Assembly (NCBI GenBank): GCA_018350325.1
Contig: JAEVLN010000015.1
Coordinates: forward strand, 764,008-828,007
Reading direction: 5' to 3'
Source of the DNA: Globodera rostochiensis
Taxonomy: Eukaryota > Nematoda > Chromadorea > Rhabditida > Heteroderidae
DNA length: 64,000 nt
The position numbers and the translations under genes are program-made. This document shows positions 1 to 11,411 of the stretch, piece by piece (position 1 is the first letter of the stretch; every line of letters starts with the position of its first letter). Under the pieces are notes generated by a model. That model was not told the DNA's origin. It ran no database searches and worked only from the letters and a program-made list of their open reading frames with translations.

Positions 1-1566
1 TTTGGATAAATATAAATAATAATTATTTTTTTAAAAAAAATAAATAAATTTTAAAATTAATTTAATTTTTTTAAAATTTAATTGAACATATATTAAAATA
101 TTATTTGAATTTGATTACAAAAAAATAATTTAAATTTTTAGGATTTCGNTTNCTCTGAAAATTAATCGGAAGAAATTTGATAAAATTAATAAAANTGTAT
201 TATGAATCTTCCACTTATACATGACTCTTCAAAATTTTAAAACTGTTGCAATTTCTTTTTTTTTACATTTAATACTTTAATTTTTAATTTTTTAAAAAAT
301 TTTTTTCAATTTATNNTAATCAATTTAAAAAATTTAATGGTATAATTTTGCTAATAATTTCACAAATNNTTATATCAACTTAATTTGATAAATTGAATTG
401 TTTGGCCAAATTCAAATTTGAAATATTTTTTGATTTATGANNNAAATGAAATCTAATTTATTTAAGTNNAGTTTCACTAATTTTGTATTATTAAGNGATT
501 TTAAATTGAATCCATTTTGACTNCAATTTGTCATTAAAACAAAATCAAAAAAATATTGTCGCTCTAAATCAATAGAAATTATTNTATTTAAAACAATCTG
601 TTTTTTTCANNTNTATATTNNATGAATTTGTTTTTTAAATTTTAAACAATTTTTTACAAAATTTGATATAATAAATTAATTCAATATTTGTCTTATTTTT
701 TAAAATNCAAAAATAATNAGATATAATTTATTACTAAAATTCCAAAAATAATTATCAAAAATATTTATATATTCTTTGACAATATTAATAAAATTAATAT
801 TTATATGAGCATGAATTTCAACAAAAGAATATCAAAAATTAATTTAATCAGATTTATTTCTCTCAATTTGATCACAAAGAATCTTTCCAAANTNNNTATT
901 TGAAAGAAATATTATTAAATTTTAAGANTTCAAATTGTTACCAACCAAATATTGTAAATTTTATTTAAAATGANNATTTGAAAAGCAATCGTATTAATAT
1001 TACTTTTTTTCAATTTCATAAATGCCAATAAAATGTTGTCGAACAAAATAGCAGAAAAATTAAGATCAAAAACAATCCTATTATAGCAGGGNNCATAATT
1101 AATTACAATTTTGAGCTATTTAAATAATTTGCTAATTTATAATGAATTTAATAATATAGTATNTTTTGGTACTTATTTATTTGTTAAAAAATTTATTTTC
1201 ATATTTAAAAAAAAAAAATTTACATTAATTTNANCTATTGTTAATTGAANATTTTAAATAAAATTTTTATGATATATTCAAAAAATAAGTATAATTACGG
1301 AATTCAGTAATNCANNNNTTTTTTTATTTATAAAATTTTCTAATTTGCCAATGAAATTGACGCAAAAAAATTATGAAAATTTTTTTTTAAAAATGTGCGT
1401 TCAACTGAGATATNAGTAAGCAATTAAAAAAGTTTTGAATTTAGACTTTTATCATTAATGTCCAAATTATTNGTAATTTTTTGATCATTTTAAAATGCAT
1501 TTATTTTATTCATATTAATTTGGAAAAAAATTTGAACGGANNNAATTCAAATTTTTTGAATACTTA
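1..1566. other. AT-rich, N-dotted non-coding stretch
   Basis: Very AT-rich sequence with dozens of isolated or short runs of N. No reading frame of meaningful length, no RNA gene and no repeat unit could be supported. The composition is unlike the rest of the window and the scattered N suggest low-confidence consensus. It ends abruptly where the 132-bp satellite begins. Confidence 0.8.
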
Positions 1567-2480
1567 TTAATATTTTCCCACCCGTATGGCCCCTTTCCCC
1601 TGAGACTTTCTGGGAATATTATTGCCCCCAAAAGCCTTCCAAAAACGTTGCTGGAAACGTTCCGCACTCGTGTTGCCCCCGGGGGATTCCTATTAACAAC
1701 CAATTATTCCCACCCGTATGGCCCCTTTCCCCTGAGACTTTCTGGGAATATTATTGCCCCCAAAAGCCTTCCAAAAACGTTGCTGGAAACGTTCCGCACT
1801 CGTGTTGCCCCCGGGGGATTCCTATTAACAACCAATTATTCCCACCCGTATGGCCCCTTTCCCCTGAGACTTTCTGGGAATATTATTGCCCCCAAAAGCC
1901 TTCCAAAAACGTTGCTGGAAACGTTCCGCACGTCGTGTTGCCCCCGGGGGATTCCTATTAACAACCAATTATTCCCACCCGTATGGCCCCTTTCCCCTGA
2001 GACTTTCTGGGAATATTATTGCCCCCAAAAGCCTTCCAAAAACGTTGCTGGAAACGTTCCGCATCGTGTTGCCCCCGGGGGATTCCTATTAACAACCAAT
2101 TATTCCCACCCGTATGGCCCCTTTCCCCTGAGACTTTCTGGGAATATTATTGCCCCCAAAAGCCTTCCAAAAACGTTGCTGGAAACGTTCCGCATCGTGT
2201 TGCCCCCGGGGGATTCCTATTAACAACCAATTATTCCCACCCGTATGGCCCCTTTCCCCTGAGACTTTCTGGGAATATTATTGCCCCCAAAAGCCTTCCA
2301 AAAACGTTGCTGGAAACGTTCCGCACTCGTGTTGCCCCCGGGGGATTCCTATTAACAACCAATTATTCCCACCCGTATGGCCCCTTTCCCCTGAGACTTT
2401 CTGGGAATATTATTGCCCCCAAAAGCCTTCCAAAAACGTTACTGGAAACGTTCCGCACTCGTGTTGCCCCCGGGGGATTC
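1567..2480. repeat. 132-bp tandem satellite, about seven copies
   Basis: A unit containing TGGCCCCTTTCCCCTGAG recurs at 1587, 1719, 1851, 1984, 2114, about 2245 and about 2377. The period is therefore 130-133 bp. Copies are nearly identical. The main length difference is at one site where GCACTCGTG, GCACGTCGTG or GCATCGTG is present. Each unit has a CCCCCGGGGG palindrome. Long open frames across it are an effect of the repeat and are not genes. Confidence 0.95.
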
Positions 2481-4100
2481 CAAGTTTATGTGTCAAATCG
2501 CACATCGCCGAAATTTTCTCGTAGCAAAAGCATCGCAGTGTTTCGCCACCATTTACACCAGTCGAATTGCCGAACAACAATTGTTATCATCAAAATCATA
2601 TAATAAAACCATTATCAATTAGCATCATCCGAAATGACTTCGTAAACAAACACCCGGATTTAAAGCAGAAATCGTGCCGACTGGAGTGAATTCGTGGGGG
2701 GTAACAACAAATCACTCTAATCGTCGGACAGGGCAAGACCCTTGGACAACTCGGCAATGTGTACATCATCCAGTCCAGCGATTGACTTCTCACAAATTGG
2801 CACTACCAATTGAGCGTCGTCAATTTGTATAATTATTACAGGATGGGCGCCTTTTGGGCGGATCCGCTCAGTTCGGCGCGATCAGTCATAACATAGCTAT
2901 TAAGAAAGCAAACCAAATAAAATCGGTATCATACAAAAGCTCTCAGAATGCTGAACCTTTGATCAAGCTAAAGCTAACCGATTCGTCTTTTCGAAAAAAA
3001 GTTGTAGCTTAAAACGTGTGAAAATTGCCATTTTTCGTGACAGTTTGGCGCGGTGACTCATAACTTCCTTTGTTTAAGTCGAACCGCTTAGCTCTTTTCT
3101 ATTATAGAATCTACAGACATGGTGCTTTCAAATGATACCAAGAATGTTTGGTTTGGTCAAATAAACAAAAAGTATAACGTTTCAAACTTGTCGGCGCCGA
3201 ACTGAGCCGCGCCGAAACGAACCCGACCGCTTTTGGGGGGTCGGAAACTGCGATCTCCGGGATCGCGTCGCTTTTGGTAACGCCGTGCGCAGTTCGAATG
3301 CATAAATCTGATTGAAACGGACCAGAATTATCGGAAATTCAGAAAAATGAATGTCGCTATCCCACTTTTTACTTATTTGAAACAAAATAAATAATGGCAG
3401 CGGAAAAAGAATTATTTTTTTCTACCCCCAGCTGTGCAAAAACGTCGCTATTAACGGATCGGGTGGGTTGTCGCCCCTGGGGTTCTTAAAGCAATTAAGT
3501 TATTCCCATTCGAACGGACACTAATGAGCGCTGTTTTCTGAGAATGTTTCTACCCCCAAGCTGCTTGCAAAAATTAAATCGGTTGGGTTGTCGCCCCTGG
3601 GATTTCTCCCCTTTTTGCTTAAATGTCTATACTTTCAAAAATTTGGAAAAACTTTGTTTTTAATGTGAAAAATACTCAAAAATAAAGGCGAAACAACAAA
3701 TGGACGAAGAGGAAAGCAACGAAAATGCGATAAACGACGACAAAAAACAAACAAACAGTTACGGTACACACATAGGAAATGTTAATTAGGGTTACGGTGC
3801 CCCAAAACTTTCTATTTACTCATTAGCCGAAGAGAAAAAGCCATTAATTCATTCATCAATTGTTTTGTGGACTCGGTGCCGCCGCCTCGCTCTGTTCAGA
3901 TGGCCGACGGCGTGTTCCGACCACTGCCAGTGCTGCTGCTCCCCCTGAGGCACAACAAATTGGTTCGAGCCCAGCTCCAAGTTGGTCGGGCGCGGAATGC
4001 GGGAGGAGCCGTACACGTCATCTTAAATCACAAAAAAGTAACAGCGATCTGCTGGGAGCAATCGATCAGAAATTGGCGGAGACTAATCAGTGATCACTCA
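2481..4100. other. intergenic region, no gene recognised
   Basis: Between the satellite and the spectraplakin end. It contains a possible small inverted-repeat element (listed separately). It also has a diverged direct repeat around 3421-3480 and 3550-3610, both with TCTACCCCCA near one end and GGTTGTCGCCCCTGG near the other. Short open frames here show no family resemblance. Confidence 0.6.
2864..3210. mobile_element. candidate MITE with short terminal inverted repeat
   Basis: CGCTCAGTTCGGCGC near 2865-2879 is matched in inverse by GCGCCGAACTGAGCC near 3194-3208 (14 of 15). The enclosed 345 bp has no coding potential. No convincing target-site duplication was seen, so this may be a chance or decayed inverted repeat. 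Confidence 0.35.
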
Positions 4101-4247
4101 CTCACTGACCAATGATTGAGTGATCGCAGCCCCGTCGCTGCTGCGCAAGTACTGCTCCATCACCCGCGACGGGCCTCCTGAACATGGCCATGCTGCGCTC
4201 GGTCTTTTCACGGACCTGAAGAAACAGTCAGTGTGTGTTGGACAGCT

Positions 4248-7200
4248 TTAAAAATGCAGGTGGCATGCCTTCATGATGGGTCCTGGCTGTCCGGGCGAGT
4301 ATCCGAGCAGTTTCTCCACCTCCCGTGCCGAACTCGTCGTGGAGGGCGAGCCGCCCGAGGAGTTCTTCGATACAGAACCAACTCATGCACACACTCCGTC
4401 ACACAACCAACCCCAACCAACCTTCCTGCGCGTAAACATTTCCATCCGGTCGACGGCACCGCTCGGCCGTAGATGGTCGTCGGGCACCAGCCTCAACAAG
4501 TCCACATTGATGCGTCCCTTTGCCCGGCACGGGTCGTGCTTTGCCAAAAAGCCGTCCAGCGCCTCCCAGCCGCCGCCCACCCGGACCATGACGGTGCTGC
4601 GCAGAATGCGCACCATGCGTTTCATGGATCCACCGAAGCCGAAGCCGTACTGCACCCGGTCCTTGTCACTGCTAATGTGTTGGAGTGGGCACAAGTGCAT
4701 CGAGCAGTCTCGCGCGCAATTTCCTCGTGGATTCGTTCTGTCTCCGTTTTGGGCTCATACCGACGCTGTTCAAAGAGGGGAAAGGGCGAGTTCAAAAAAA
4801 ACATTATCCAACAAATCATGCCCCCTCGGGGGAAAGAAGGTTCGACTATTTCCCGACCGCCCCTTAGGGGGTGAATATTGATCATGCCCTCAGGGGGGTG
4901 ACGGTTCGATCCCCCACCCCCTAGGAGGGTTAATGTTGATCATGTCCTCAGTGGAAAGACGGTCCAATCCCCCACCCCTTAGGGTGTTAAATGTTGATCA
5001 TGTCCTCAGGGGAAAGTCATAATAAATACCATCTTTTTGGGGTCAATCGGAGAGCGTTCATGAATTCTCTGGAGGCAATTAGTCCGTGTCCTTTGTCGAA
5101 CTCGTCCGCCACCCGGGCCATCTCCAGTTCGGTTGTCGAAAATTTGGAAGCCAGAATGCCGTCGATGAACAATTTGCGCGGGACCATTCCGGTGCCGGAT
5201 TTGTCAATGCGTCGGAACAGGTCCGATACCCGCGCCTTTCCATGATCATTCCAGGCCAAATAGCGCTCTCGCCACTCGTCAAAGGTGAAGCCCTTTAGGC
5301 GTTCCAATTCCTGGCAAAACAAAATCCACAATTTTACCACAAAAAAGACGATTTGAACAAAAAATTGTTTTCGGAGCAAAACGTTCACCCCCAACGGACC
5401 TCTAAATCTGCCCTGCGCTCCTTCAACTTCTGCTCGTACTGCAGCAGGTCCGCCCACAAATGTTTCCACTGGTCGTTCAATGTGTCACTTTTTCGAACAT
5501 TTGCTGCTCGCCCATCAAGCTAAAGCAGTTGGTGTGCAGCATTCAATGAAGCAGTAAAACAAAAAAGCAACACATACGTGCCCAGCCGACTCAGCTGTCC
5601 CTCATCACTGCAGTCGCGCATCAGTTCGAGCTGTCCTTGCTTCTCCTCGACGAAGCCCAACAACTCGTTCAAATTTTGCTCGTGCTGCCGAATCTCGTCA
5701 AGGCGCTACAACATCAAGAATAAGGCCACCCACAATCATCGTCATAATTAGTGATCGGACACTTGAGGGTCGAGCGAGATTGTGATCAAGAATCTCGAAA
5801 AAGCATTCGTCGATCGAGACAATCTCGATTGATCCGATCACTAGTCAAAATATGCATGCACAACTTACAGTCCTGAGCTTTTCCGCCCGGTCTCCAATCA
5901 GCTGATCAAGCAGCTCCCAGCGGGTGCCCATCCCTCGGACCAACTCGCGCAGCGGCGCCTCCGCCCGCGGATGGGCATTCCGTTGCAATTCCTTGGCCAA
6001 CTCCAGCACCTTCTCAAGCTCGGGCAACCGTCCCGTGATCTCATGCCGAAGCTGGTCAAGCTGGAGCTGTTCGGCCAGCACCGACTTTTCGTCCCAACAC
6101 AGCGCAGGACGACGGCGCAGTCTTGCCTCAATGTCCTGCAGTGCGGTGCCCAAATCGTGCCTTAGCGGGGAGGCGAAAAACAATGAAAATTGGACTAAAA
6201 AATCGGATTTAATGGAACAAACATCAATTCCCCCAGATCCACAGCCTTCTTCAGTACACTGTGAGGCGTTCTTCCTTAAAACAAGAGCATTAAAAGTAGG
6301 GTTGGCAAGAACGGAGCAGGTGAAAACGGAGCCGCGAAAACGGAGCCGAACGAAAACGGAGCCGAACGAAAACGGAGCCCGCGAAAACGGAGCCATTATA
6401 CCCCATAACAATAAAACAAAAATTTTGAGTATAATATGTAGTTACGCAGTGTAAACTAAAAAAAGATGTGTTGCATTGGACGTGTAAGGTGATATATGGC
6501 CAAAGGACAAAATCCAGTGGTCCATAAGGGATGCAAGAAACCGGTACACCTGAAAACGGAGCCGCGAAAACGGAGCCGACCGAAAACGGAGCCGCGAAAA
6601 CGGAGCCGGCGAAAACGGAGCCGCGAAAACGGAGCCGGTAGAAAACGGAGCCGCGTATAGGTTCCAGATAAGACATCCATTTTATCGCTTCCTAGTCAGT
6701 TTTATGAACTAGGATTAGCCTCAATCTACCATTAAACTAAAAGAAGGCAGATGAGTTACCGACGCGATTGGGGAGGCGGGTGGACTGAAGTAAAGTCATT
6801 TGCTTGAATTGAGTGGGGTAAACCCAACTCATCCATACCCATCTCATCCATAGAACATAACTTGCTTCAACCTTAACCGATTTAAAAAGTCTTAACGCCA
6901 TCCAAAAGCGCTCGAAGAGTTGAAGCTAACATTAAGTTAAAACTTTGCAAATGGACAAGATAAAGTTATGGCCAGAAAACCCCCAAAAATCGGGATTTTT
7001 AAATTTTATCAAGTGTTAAGGCCATAACTTTTTTGATATTTGTCCAATCACAAAGCTTTAACTTAATGTTAGCTTCAACTCGAGATCTTCGATTGGCTTT
7101 AAGAATTTCTTAAACGGTTAAGGTTTAAGCAAGTTATGCTCTATGGATGAGTTGGGTGGGACCCGAATTGAGTGAGCCTACTCATGTTACCATTGTACCA

Positions 7201-10200
7201 AGCTACACATCTTTTCTTAGTTCACACTGCGTAACTTATACTCAAAATTTTTGTTTATTGTTATGGGGTATGATGGCTCCGTTTTCGTTCGGCTCCGTTT
7301 TCGCGGCTCCGTTTTCGCGGCTCCGTTTTCAGCTGCTCCGGCAAGAAACCCCCCCCCCCCTCCTGTTTGCATTTCCTTTCCATCTCTCCGCTCGCATTTC
7401 CGGTTTCCCACCACTCATCAAATCTACATTCCGATCTGCCCAACACCGTCCGTTAGGTCCCACCCCGCGGCTAATGGATTCCAAAATTGAGCACCGATCA
7501 CAATAGATGGGGACGATCCTTCCTTTCAGTTTTCCTCCACAAGCTCACCCTCCCTCCCCTCTACGGAGCCGCCATACAGCCCCCCTCCCCCCCCGCCAAC
7601 TTCGTCACTCTCCCCTTCTCTCTGATTTCGTGTTCGATCATTGTCATTTTGGCATTTTATTGCGAATGGAAATAAACTCTGAACCGCAGTTTTCGAGGTA
7701 ATTGGTGGGAAGGTGCGCATTCCCAAACTCCTTCCCCACGGGCCCAGCACCTCCACAACTGTGGTAAAATGAGTAGGCTCACTCAATTCAAATGCAAATG
7801 ACTTTACGGCAGTCCACCCGCCTCCCCAATTGCTCTCATCAATGGCCAACATTTTCGGGGCCTCTTCCATTAAATTAGTTGATCAAATACCCAAAATGTC
7901 AAATCAAAATCTCTTCTTATTACTTCGAAATATTTTGACGTCGCTTCCGATGGTCACTTGAGAACTATGGCCATGGACCAGGGATGGGAATCGTGATCGT
8001 GATCGCAATTATCGCCTTTTTTGGGCAGATCGCCGTCGCATTAAAAAATTTGAGATCGCCGATCGCATTTCATGCAAGATCGCGCGATATTACACCACTA
8101 ACGATTGGATTTTTAATTTAAAAATAATTATGATTCTGAAACAGTTGTAGAAAAAATTCTTCAAGAGGCTTATAATTCAGAGTAGGGTTGAGCCCCGACC
8201 CCTCGGGGGCGGGAAAAGTCGGGGTCGAGGTTTTCGTCCCCGACCAAAAAAGTCGGGGTTCAGGGACGGGGCTCAACCCTAATTCAGAGTATGGAGCCAG
8301 GCCTAAGAATGCCATAAAAATTTTTACTTATTTCTCACATGTAGGTCGATGGCCTAGTGGTTTCTCTTTTTGGTGAGTCGTATGTTATGTGTTGAGTTCA
8401 AACCCGCTTGAGTGCAAGCACTTATTTGTTGGTTTTCCCCTCTACTCAAATAAGCATCCCCTCATTAATAAGGTTTTTCAAATAAATATTCTAAATTTTT
8501 TAATTAAAAATGCGCGCAAAAAAGAATAGTTACAAGAATTTTTGAAATAATTCATCACGTCTTCCTGAATTTTTGCTTCAATTTCCTTAACAAAGATTGC
8601 CAATTTTTGTAAAAATTTCTCCGGCGGCGCCTGTCGGCACCGCCGGACATCCTCCACTCTTACGTAAACCAGTTTTCCCCCAAAATTCCAAGCAAAAATT
8701 TATAATTTTGCTAAAATTTTTGATGAATTTCTTTAACAAATTGAGTCAAAATTTCAAAATTTTTTCTCGGCGGCGCATATCGGCACCGCCTACCCCAACC
8801 CTCCCTAAAAGTAAAGCAGAATCTCAAAAAAAAAGAATGATGATGACAATGAAGTCGAAGATCAAGAAGATCAACAATATGTGTTGTCGGAAAATTAAAA
8901 TTTTTTAGTGTTTGATAAAAAAAAATTTTTCCTTGAAAAGTCCCGGTTGGTCCCGGAACCGGTCCCGAAAAAAATTTTGGTTGGATTTTAAAATGATCGC
9001 GATCGCGTGATCGCAGTTATCGCCTTTTAAGGGCAGATCGCCGATCGCTGTTCGCATTAAAAAATTTGAGATCGCCCGCGGATCGCCGTTCGCATTAAAA
9101 AATTTGAGATCGTCGATCGCGGATCGCCGTTCGCATTAAAAAATTTGAGATCGTCGATCGCGGATCGCCGTTCGCATTAAAAAATTTGAGATCGTCGATC
9201 GCGGATCGCCGTTCGCATTAAAAAATTTGAGATCGTCGATCGCGGATCGCCGTTCGCTTTTTTTTCGACGCGATTCCCATCCCTGCCATGGACCATCCAT
9301 CTGGATGTCTTGTCTGGAACCTATACGCGGCTCCGTTTTCTACCGGCTCCGTTTTCGCGGCTCCGTTCTCGCCGGCGTTTTGGGCAAATTATCCGGGACC
9401 GGTATCCGGGTGTCGAGGAACCGGTGGAACCGCTATCCGGGGGCACCCGGATAATATCCGGTCTTGTCCAACCCTTTGAGGCCAAAAAGCGCCAAAATCG
9501 GCAATTCCCCAAAATTGTGAGGACATTTCAGCGATTGATCAGTTGATGATCAATGTTAGGGACACGTCTTGACCAGATCGATCGTTTCCCTCTCCCCGAC
9601 TCATTCATTTATTGCTCACCCGAGTGCCGATGCCCTGGTTCAATCTGTCCAATTGGTTGTTGAGGATGGTCAGCTTGGCGTCCAGTTCGGCCAACTCTTG
9701 TGCATCACCAGTGCTCGCCTCAACCATTCGTTGTGCCCTCTCGCGCACCTTTGGGGGGACAAATATATTTGTTTAATGGAAACCTACTTAAAAGTCCTTA
9801 CACTCAATTTATGTAAATGAATGAATAACAACACACTCACCTTCTCCACATTGTCCTTGCGTGTGTTGGACTGCTCCGACGGCTCGTGGTGCCCCTTCAC
9901 CAACGTGTGCAGCGTGTCAACATCGCCTAAATTTACAGTTTGGCATCCACCGGTCACATATTCCGTGTACACTACCAAGATGGTTGCCGGCGTGCAGCTC
10001 GGCCTCCAGCGGAGGCAACACGGTGGCCAGCCAGTCGAGCAGTTCAGCGAGCACCTCGTCAAACTTGCCGCTTTGGATCAGCGCCTCCTCAAGGCTGCGT
10101 TGGCGTCGCAGTGCGTCACGCGTCAGCGTCTCCCAGCGCCGGTCCAACTCCTCGTTGGCGTCCACCAACTGCAGCTTTTCGCCCAGCGGCGCGTGCTCCT

Positions 10201-11160
10201 CAAGCGCGCCGCCCCGTCGGCGTACATCGTCGTAGACGCCCGTCTTGCGCTGTATGCCTTTAGCAAATTCGCGCTGATCAGCCAACGCTTCGCGAATGTG
10301 TTCGCCGGTGCCGCACGCGCTGTTCTCTGCCTCTCTGTCGTGTAGCCATCGTTGCTGCTCGTCCGTCCACCTGAGCAGCTCGCGGCGCGAGTCGAAGAAC
10401 AGCCGCGACTCGTCCAGTGCCATTGTCAACGTTTTCAGTCGTTCGTTGCTGCGTTGTGCCACAGCTGAGCTGAATGCGGATGCCCTTGTTGCACAGCTCC
10501 TTCATCAGCTCGCTTTTCCCCATCATTTCGGCATGGAATGCTTGATGATGTGCCAACTGGTCACCCAGTGGTTCAACCATTTTGGAGATGGTCGGTGCCA
10601 TGGCCAAATGTTCTTCGGCGCCATGCAACCAGTCGTGCATCTCTTGCATGCCGAGTGCAAGCTTTAACGCCTCCTCCAACGCCTTGCGTAACCGGCTGTC
10701 CCGCTCCGCCAATTTTTGCTGGACAAGCGTCCAAACGGCACGCAACTTTTTGTGCTGTCCGACAAGCCACTCGCCGCCGGCGGCGGCGCCCGCGCCTGCG
10801 TCAGTGCCGGCGGATGTTGCCGCCAGCTGCTCCTCCAGACGGCTCAGGCACTCGTCCATTTGCGGCCTGCGCTGCTCGACGTCCGCCTGCACAATGCGGA
10901 ATTCGTCCAGTTGTGCCATCGCCGTGTCCGGCAGTCCGCCAATTGGTCGATTGCTGCGCAACTCGGTCATTAAGTCGTTCAGCCACACCGCCCATTTGGT
11001 TAGGTCATCACTGCGCGTGTTGGCCTCCGATCGGGCACGCTCCAACTGCACCCACGCTTTTTCAGCCTGTTGGCCCAACAATGCTTAACGATGTGCCAAC
11101 TCGTCCAGCATTGGCTGCGTAGCATTGGCACATTGCGGGTCTTGTTGATCAAGGTGGCCT
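4248..11160 (-). CDS. vab-10: spectraplakin C-terminal part (VAB-10/MACF type), with apparent disruptions
   Basis: Actin-microtubule crosslinker, C-terminal half only. In transcription order the exons encode spectrin repeats (about 11160-9600, then 6160-5400), a paired EF-hand segment (about 5310-5050, with [15 protein letters not shown]) and a GAS2 microtubule-binding domain (about 4690-4470, with [17 protein letters not shown]). The repeats with LRRWTDEQQ-type and GVYDD/LEEAL motifs match the conserved last spectrin repeats of MACF1. A final exon read after FTRRK gives a Ser/Thr/Gly tail ending at TAA 4248. Three faults are visible. There is an in-frame TAA near 11083 between ELAHR and ALLGQQ. 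There is a frame change near 10465 where about 20-25 residues of a repeat seem missing. There is another frame change near 4690 just before the GAS2 core. The calponin-homology and plakin parts are absent; a dehydrogenase gene lies immediately upstream. It is either a decaying partial copy or sequence error; a true partial gene with upstream exons elsewhere is less likely. Identity is strong. Confidence 0.8.
4815..5030. repeat. intronic minisatellite, about 58-bp unit
   Basis: About 3.5 imperfect copies of a unit containing TGATCATGYCCTCAG, then a CCCCCACCCCYTAGG-like block (copies start near 4880, 4936 and 4995). It lies between the EF-hand and GAS2 exons of the spectraplakin gene. Confidence 0.75.
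5749..5843. mobile_element. 95-bp hAT-like MITE in spectraplakin intron
   Basis: Terminal inverted repeats TAGTGATCGGA and TCCGATCACTA bound the element. The 8-bp flanks GTCATAAT (5741-5748) and GTCAAAAT (5844-5851) match at 7 of 8 positions, as expected for a hAT target-site duplication. The interior is rich in TCTCGA/TCGATC motifs shared with other small elements in this window. It has no coding capacity. Confidence 0.8.
6290..7850. repeat. mosaic of large inverted repeats with AAAACGGAGCC clusters
   Basis: Three overlapping inverted pairings are readable. About 6304-6475 pairs with 7200-7345 and includes clusters of GAAAACGGAGCCGCG plus a shared tail with ATACCCCATAACAATAAA. About 6838-6975 pairs with 7020-7160 around a centre near 6997. 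About 6770-6830 pairs with 7775-7835 and includes GATTGGGGAGGCGGGTGGAC. A separate AAAACGGAGCC cluster lies at 6552-6660 and its inverse is at 9315-9370, beyond the hAT element. The mosaic sits in one large spectraplakin intron. It reads as nested or rearranged non-autonomous DNA elements. Confidence 0.8.
8183..8281. mobile_element. 99-bp MITE nested inside the hAT element
   Basis: Terminal inverted repeats TAGGGTTGAGCCCCG and CGGGGCTCAACCCTA are perfect. The flanking octamer ATTCAGAG is identical on both sides (8175-8182 and 8282-8289). The interior alternates CCCCGAC and GTCGGGG blocks. A related left end, TAGGGTTGCTCTCCGACCCC, occurs at about 20750. Confidence 0.92.
8340..8480 (+). repeat. 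tRNA-like (SINE-type) segment
   Basis: TGGCCTAGTGG at 8350-8360 fits the internal A box of tRNA genes, and GAGTTCAAACC at 8394-8404 resembles a B box (consensus GGTTCRANYCC) at suitable spacing. The acceptor stem cannot be closed convincingly, so a working tRNA is unlikely. A decayed tRNA-derived SINE head carried within the hAT element is the better reading. Confidence 0.5.
9040..9262. repeat. 42-bp minisatellite inside the hAT element
   Basis: About five copies of a unit containing CGGATCGCCGTTCGCATTAA followed by AAAATTTGAGATCGTCGAT. The last four copies are virtually identical, implying recent expansion. It ends just before the right terminal inverted repeat. Confidence 0.9.
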
Positions 11161-11411
11161 TAAAAGTAATTTTTGTTTGTTAAATAAAAACAATTTGTGC
11201 AAGCAGTCAGGCCCCAAATTATCAACATTCTCGAAGAGTCATTGCCCGGAGGGGGAAGGAATTCAAATGCGTTCACATCGATCAATTTTATTGCATTTTA
11301 TTTTATTCACCACTTTTCTGCTGCTGATGTGTTCAGTGCCTTAAGACACCGCCCATTTTCATCACATTTAATTACAGATTGGAATTTTCAAAAAATAAAT
11401 TCGGCTTAATT

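Larger units (their letters stand above)
7979..9285. mobile_element. 1.3-kb non-autonomous hAT-superfamily element
   Basis: It begins CAGGGATGGGAATCG and ends with the inverse CGATTCCCATCCCTG. It is flanked on both sides by the identical octamer CCATGGAC (7971-7978 and 9286-9293). A perfect 8-bp duplication with a CAGGG terminus is the hallmark of hAT elements. The interior has no transposase frame. It holds a subterminal GATCGCGATCG-rich repeat, a second inserted element (8183-8281), a tRNA-like segment and a 42-bp minisatellite. It is inserted in the AAAACGGAGCC repeat family of the spectraplakin intron. Confidence 0.9.

Noticed and set aside
1648..2622. Several overlapping open frames of 60-194 codons
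   Set aside because: They arise from the 132-bp satellite, whose unit has few stops in some frames; the peptides are simple repeats without a start context or homology.
7147..7506. Open frames over the GGCTCCGTTTTCG repeats
   Set aside because: Same peptide pattern (SVFAAPFS and shifts) appears wherever the repeat occurs, on either strand; it is a repeat artefact.
8330..8420. Functional tRNA gene
   Set aside because: A and B boxes are suggestive but stems do not pair; a SINE remnant is more likely.
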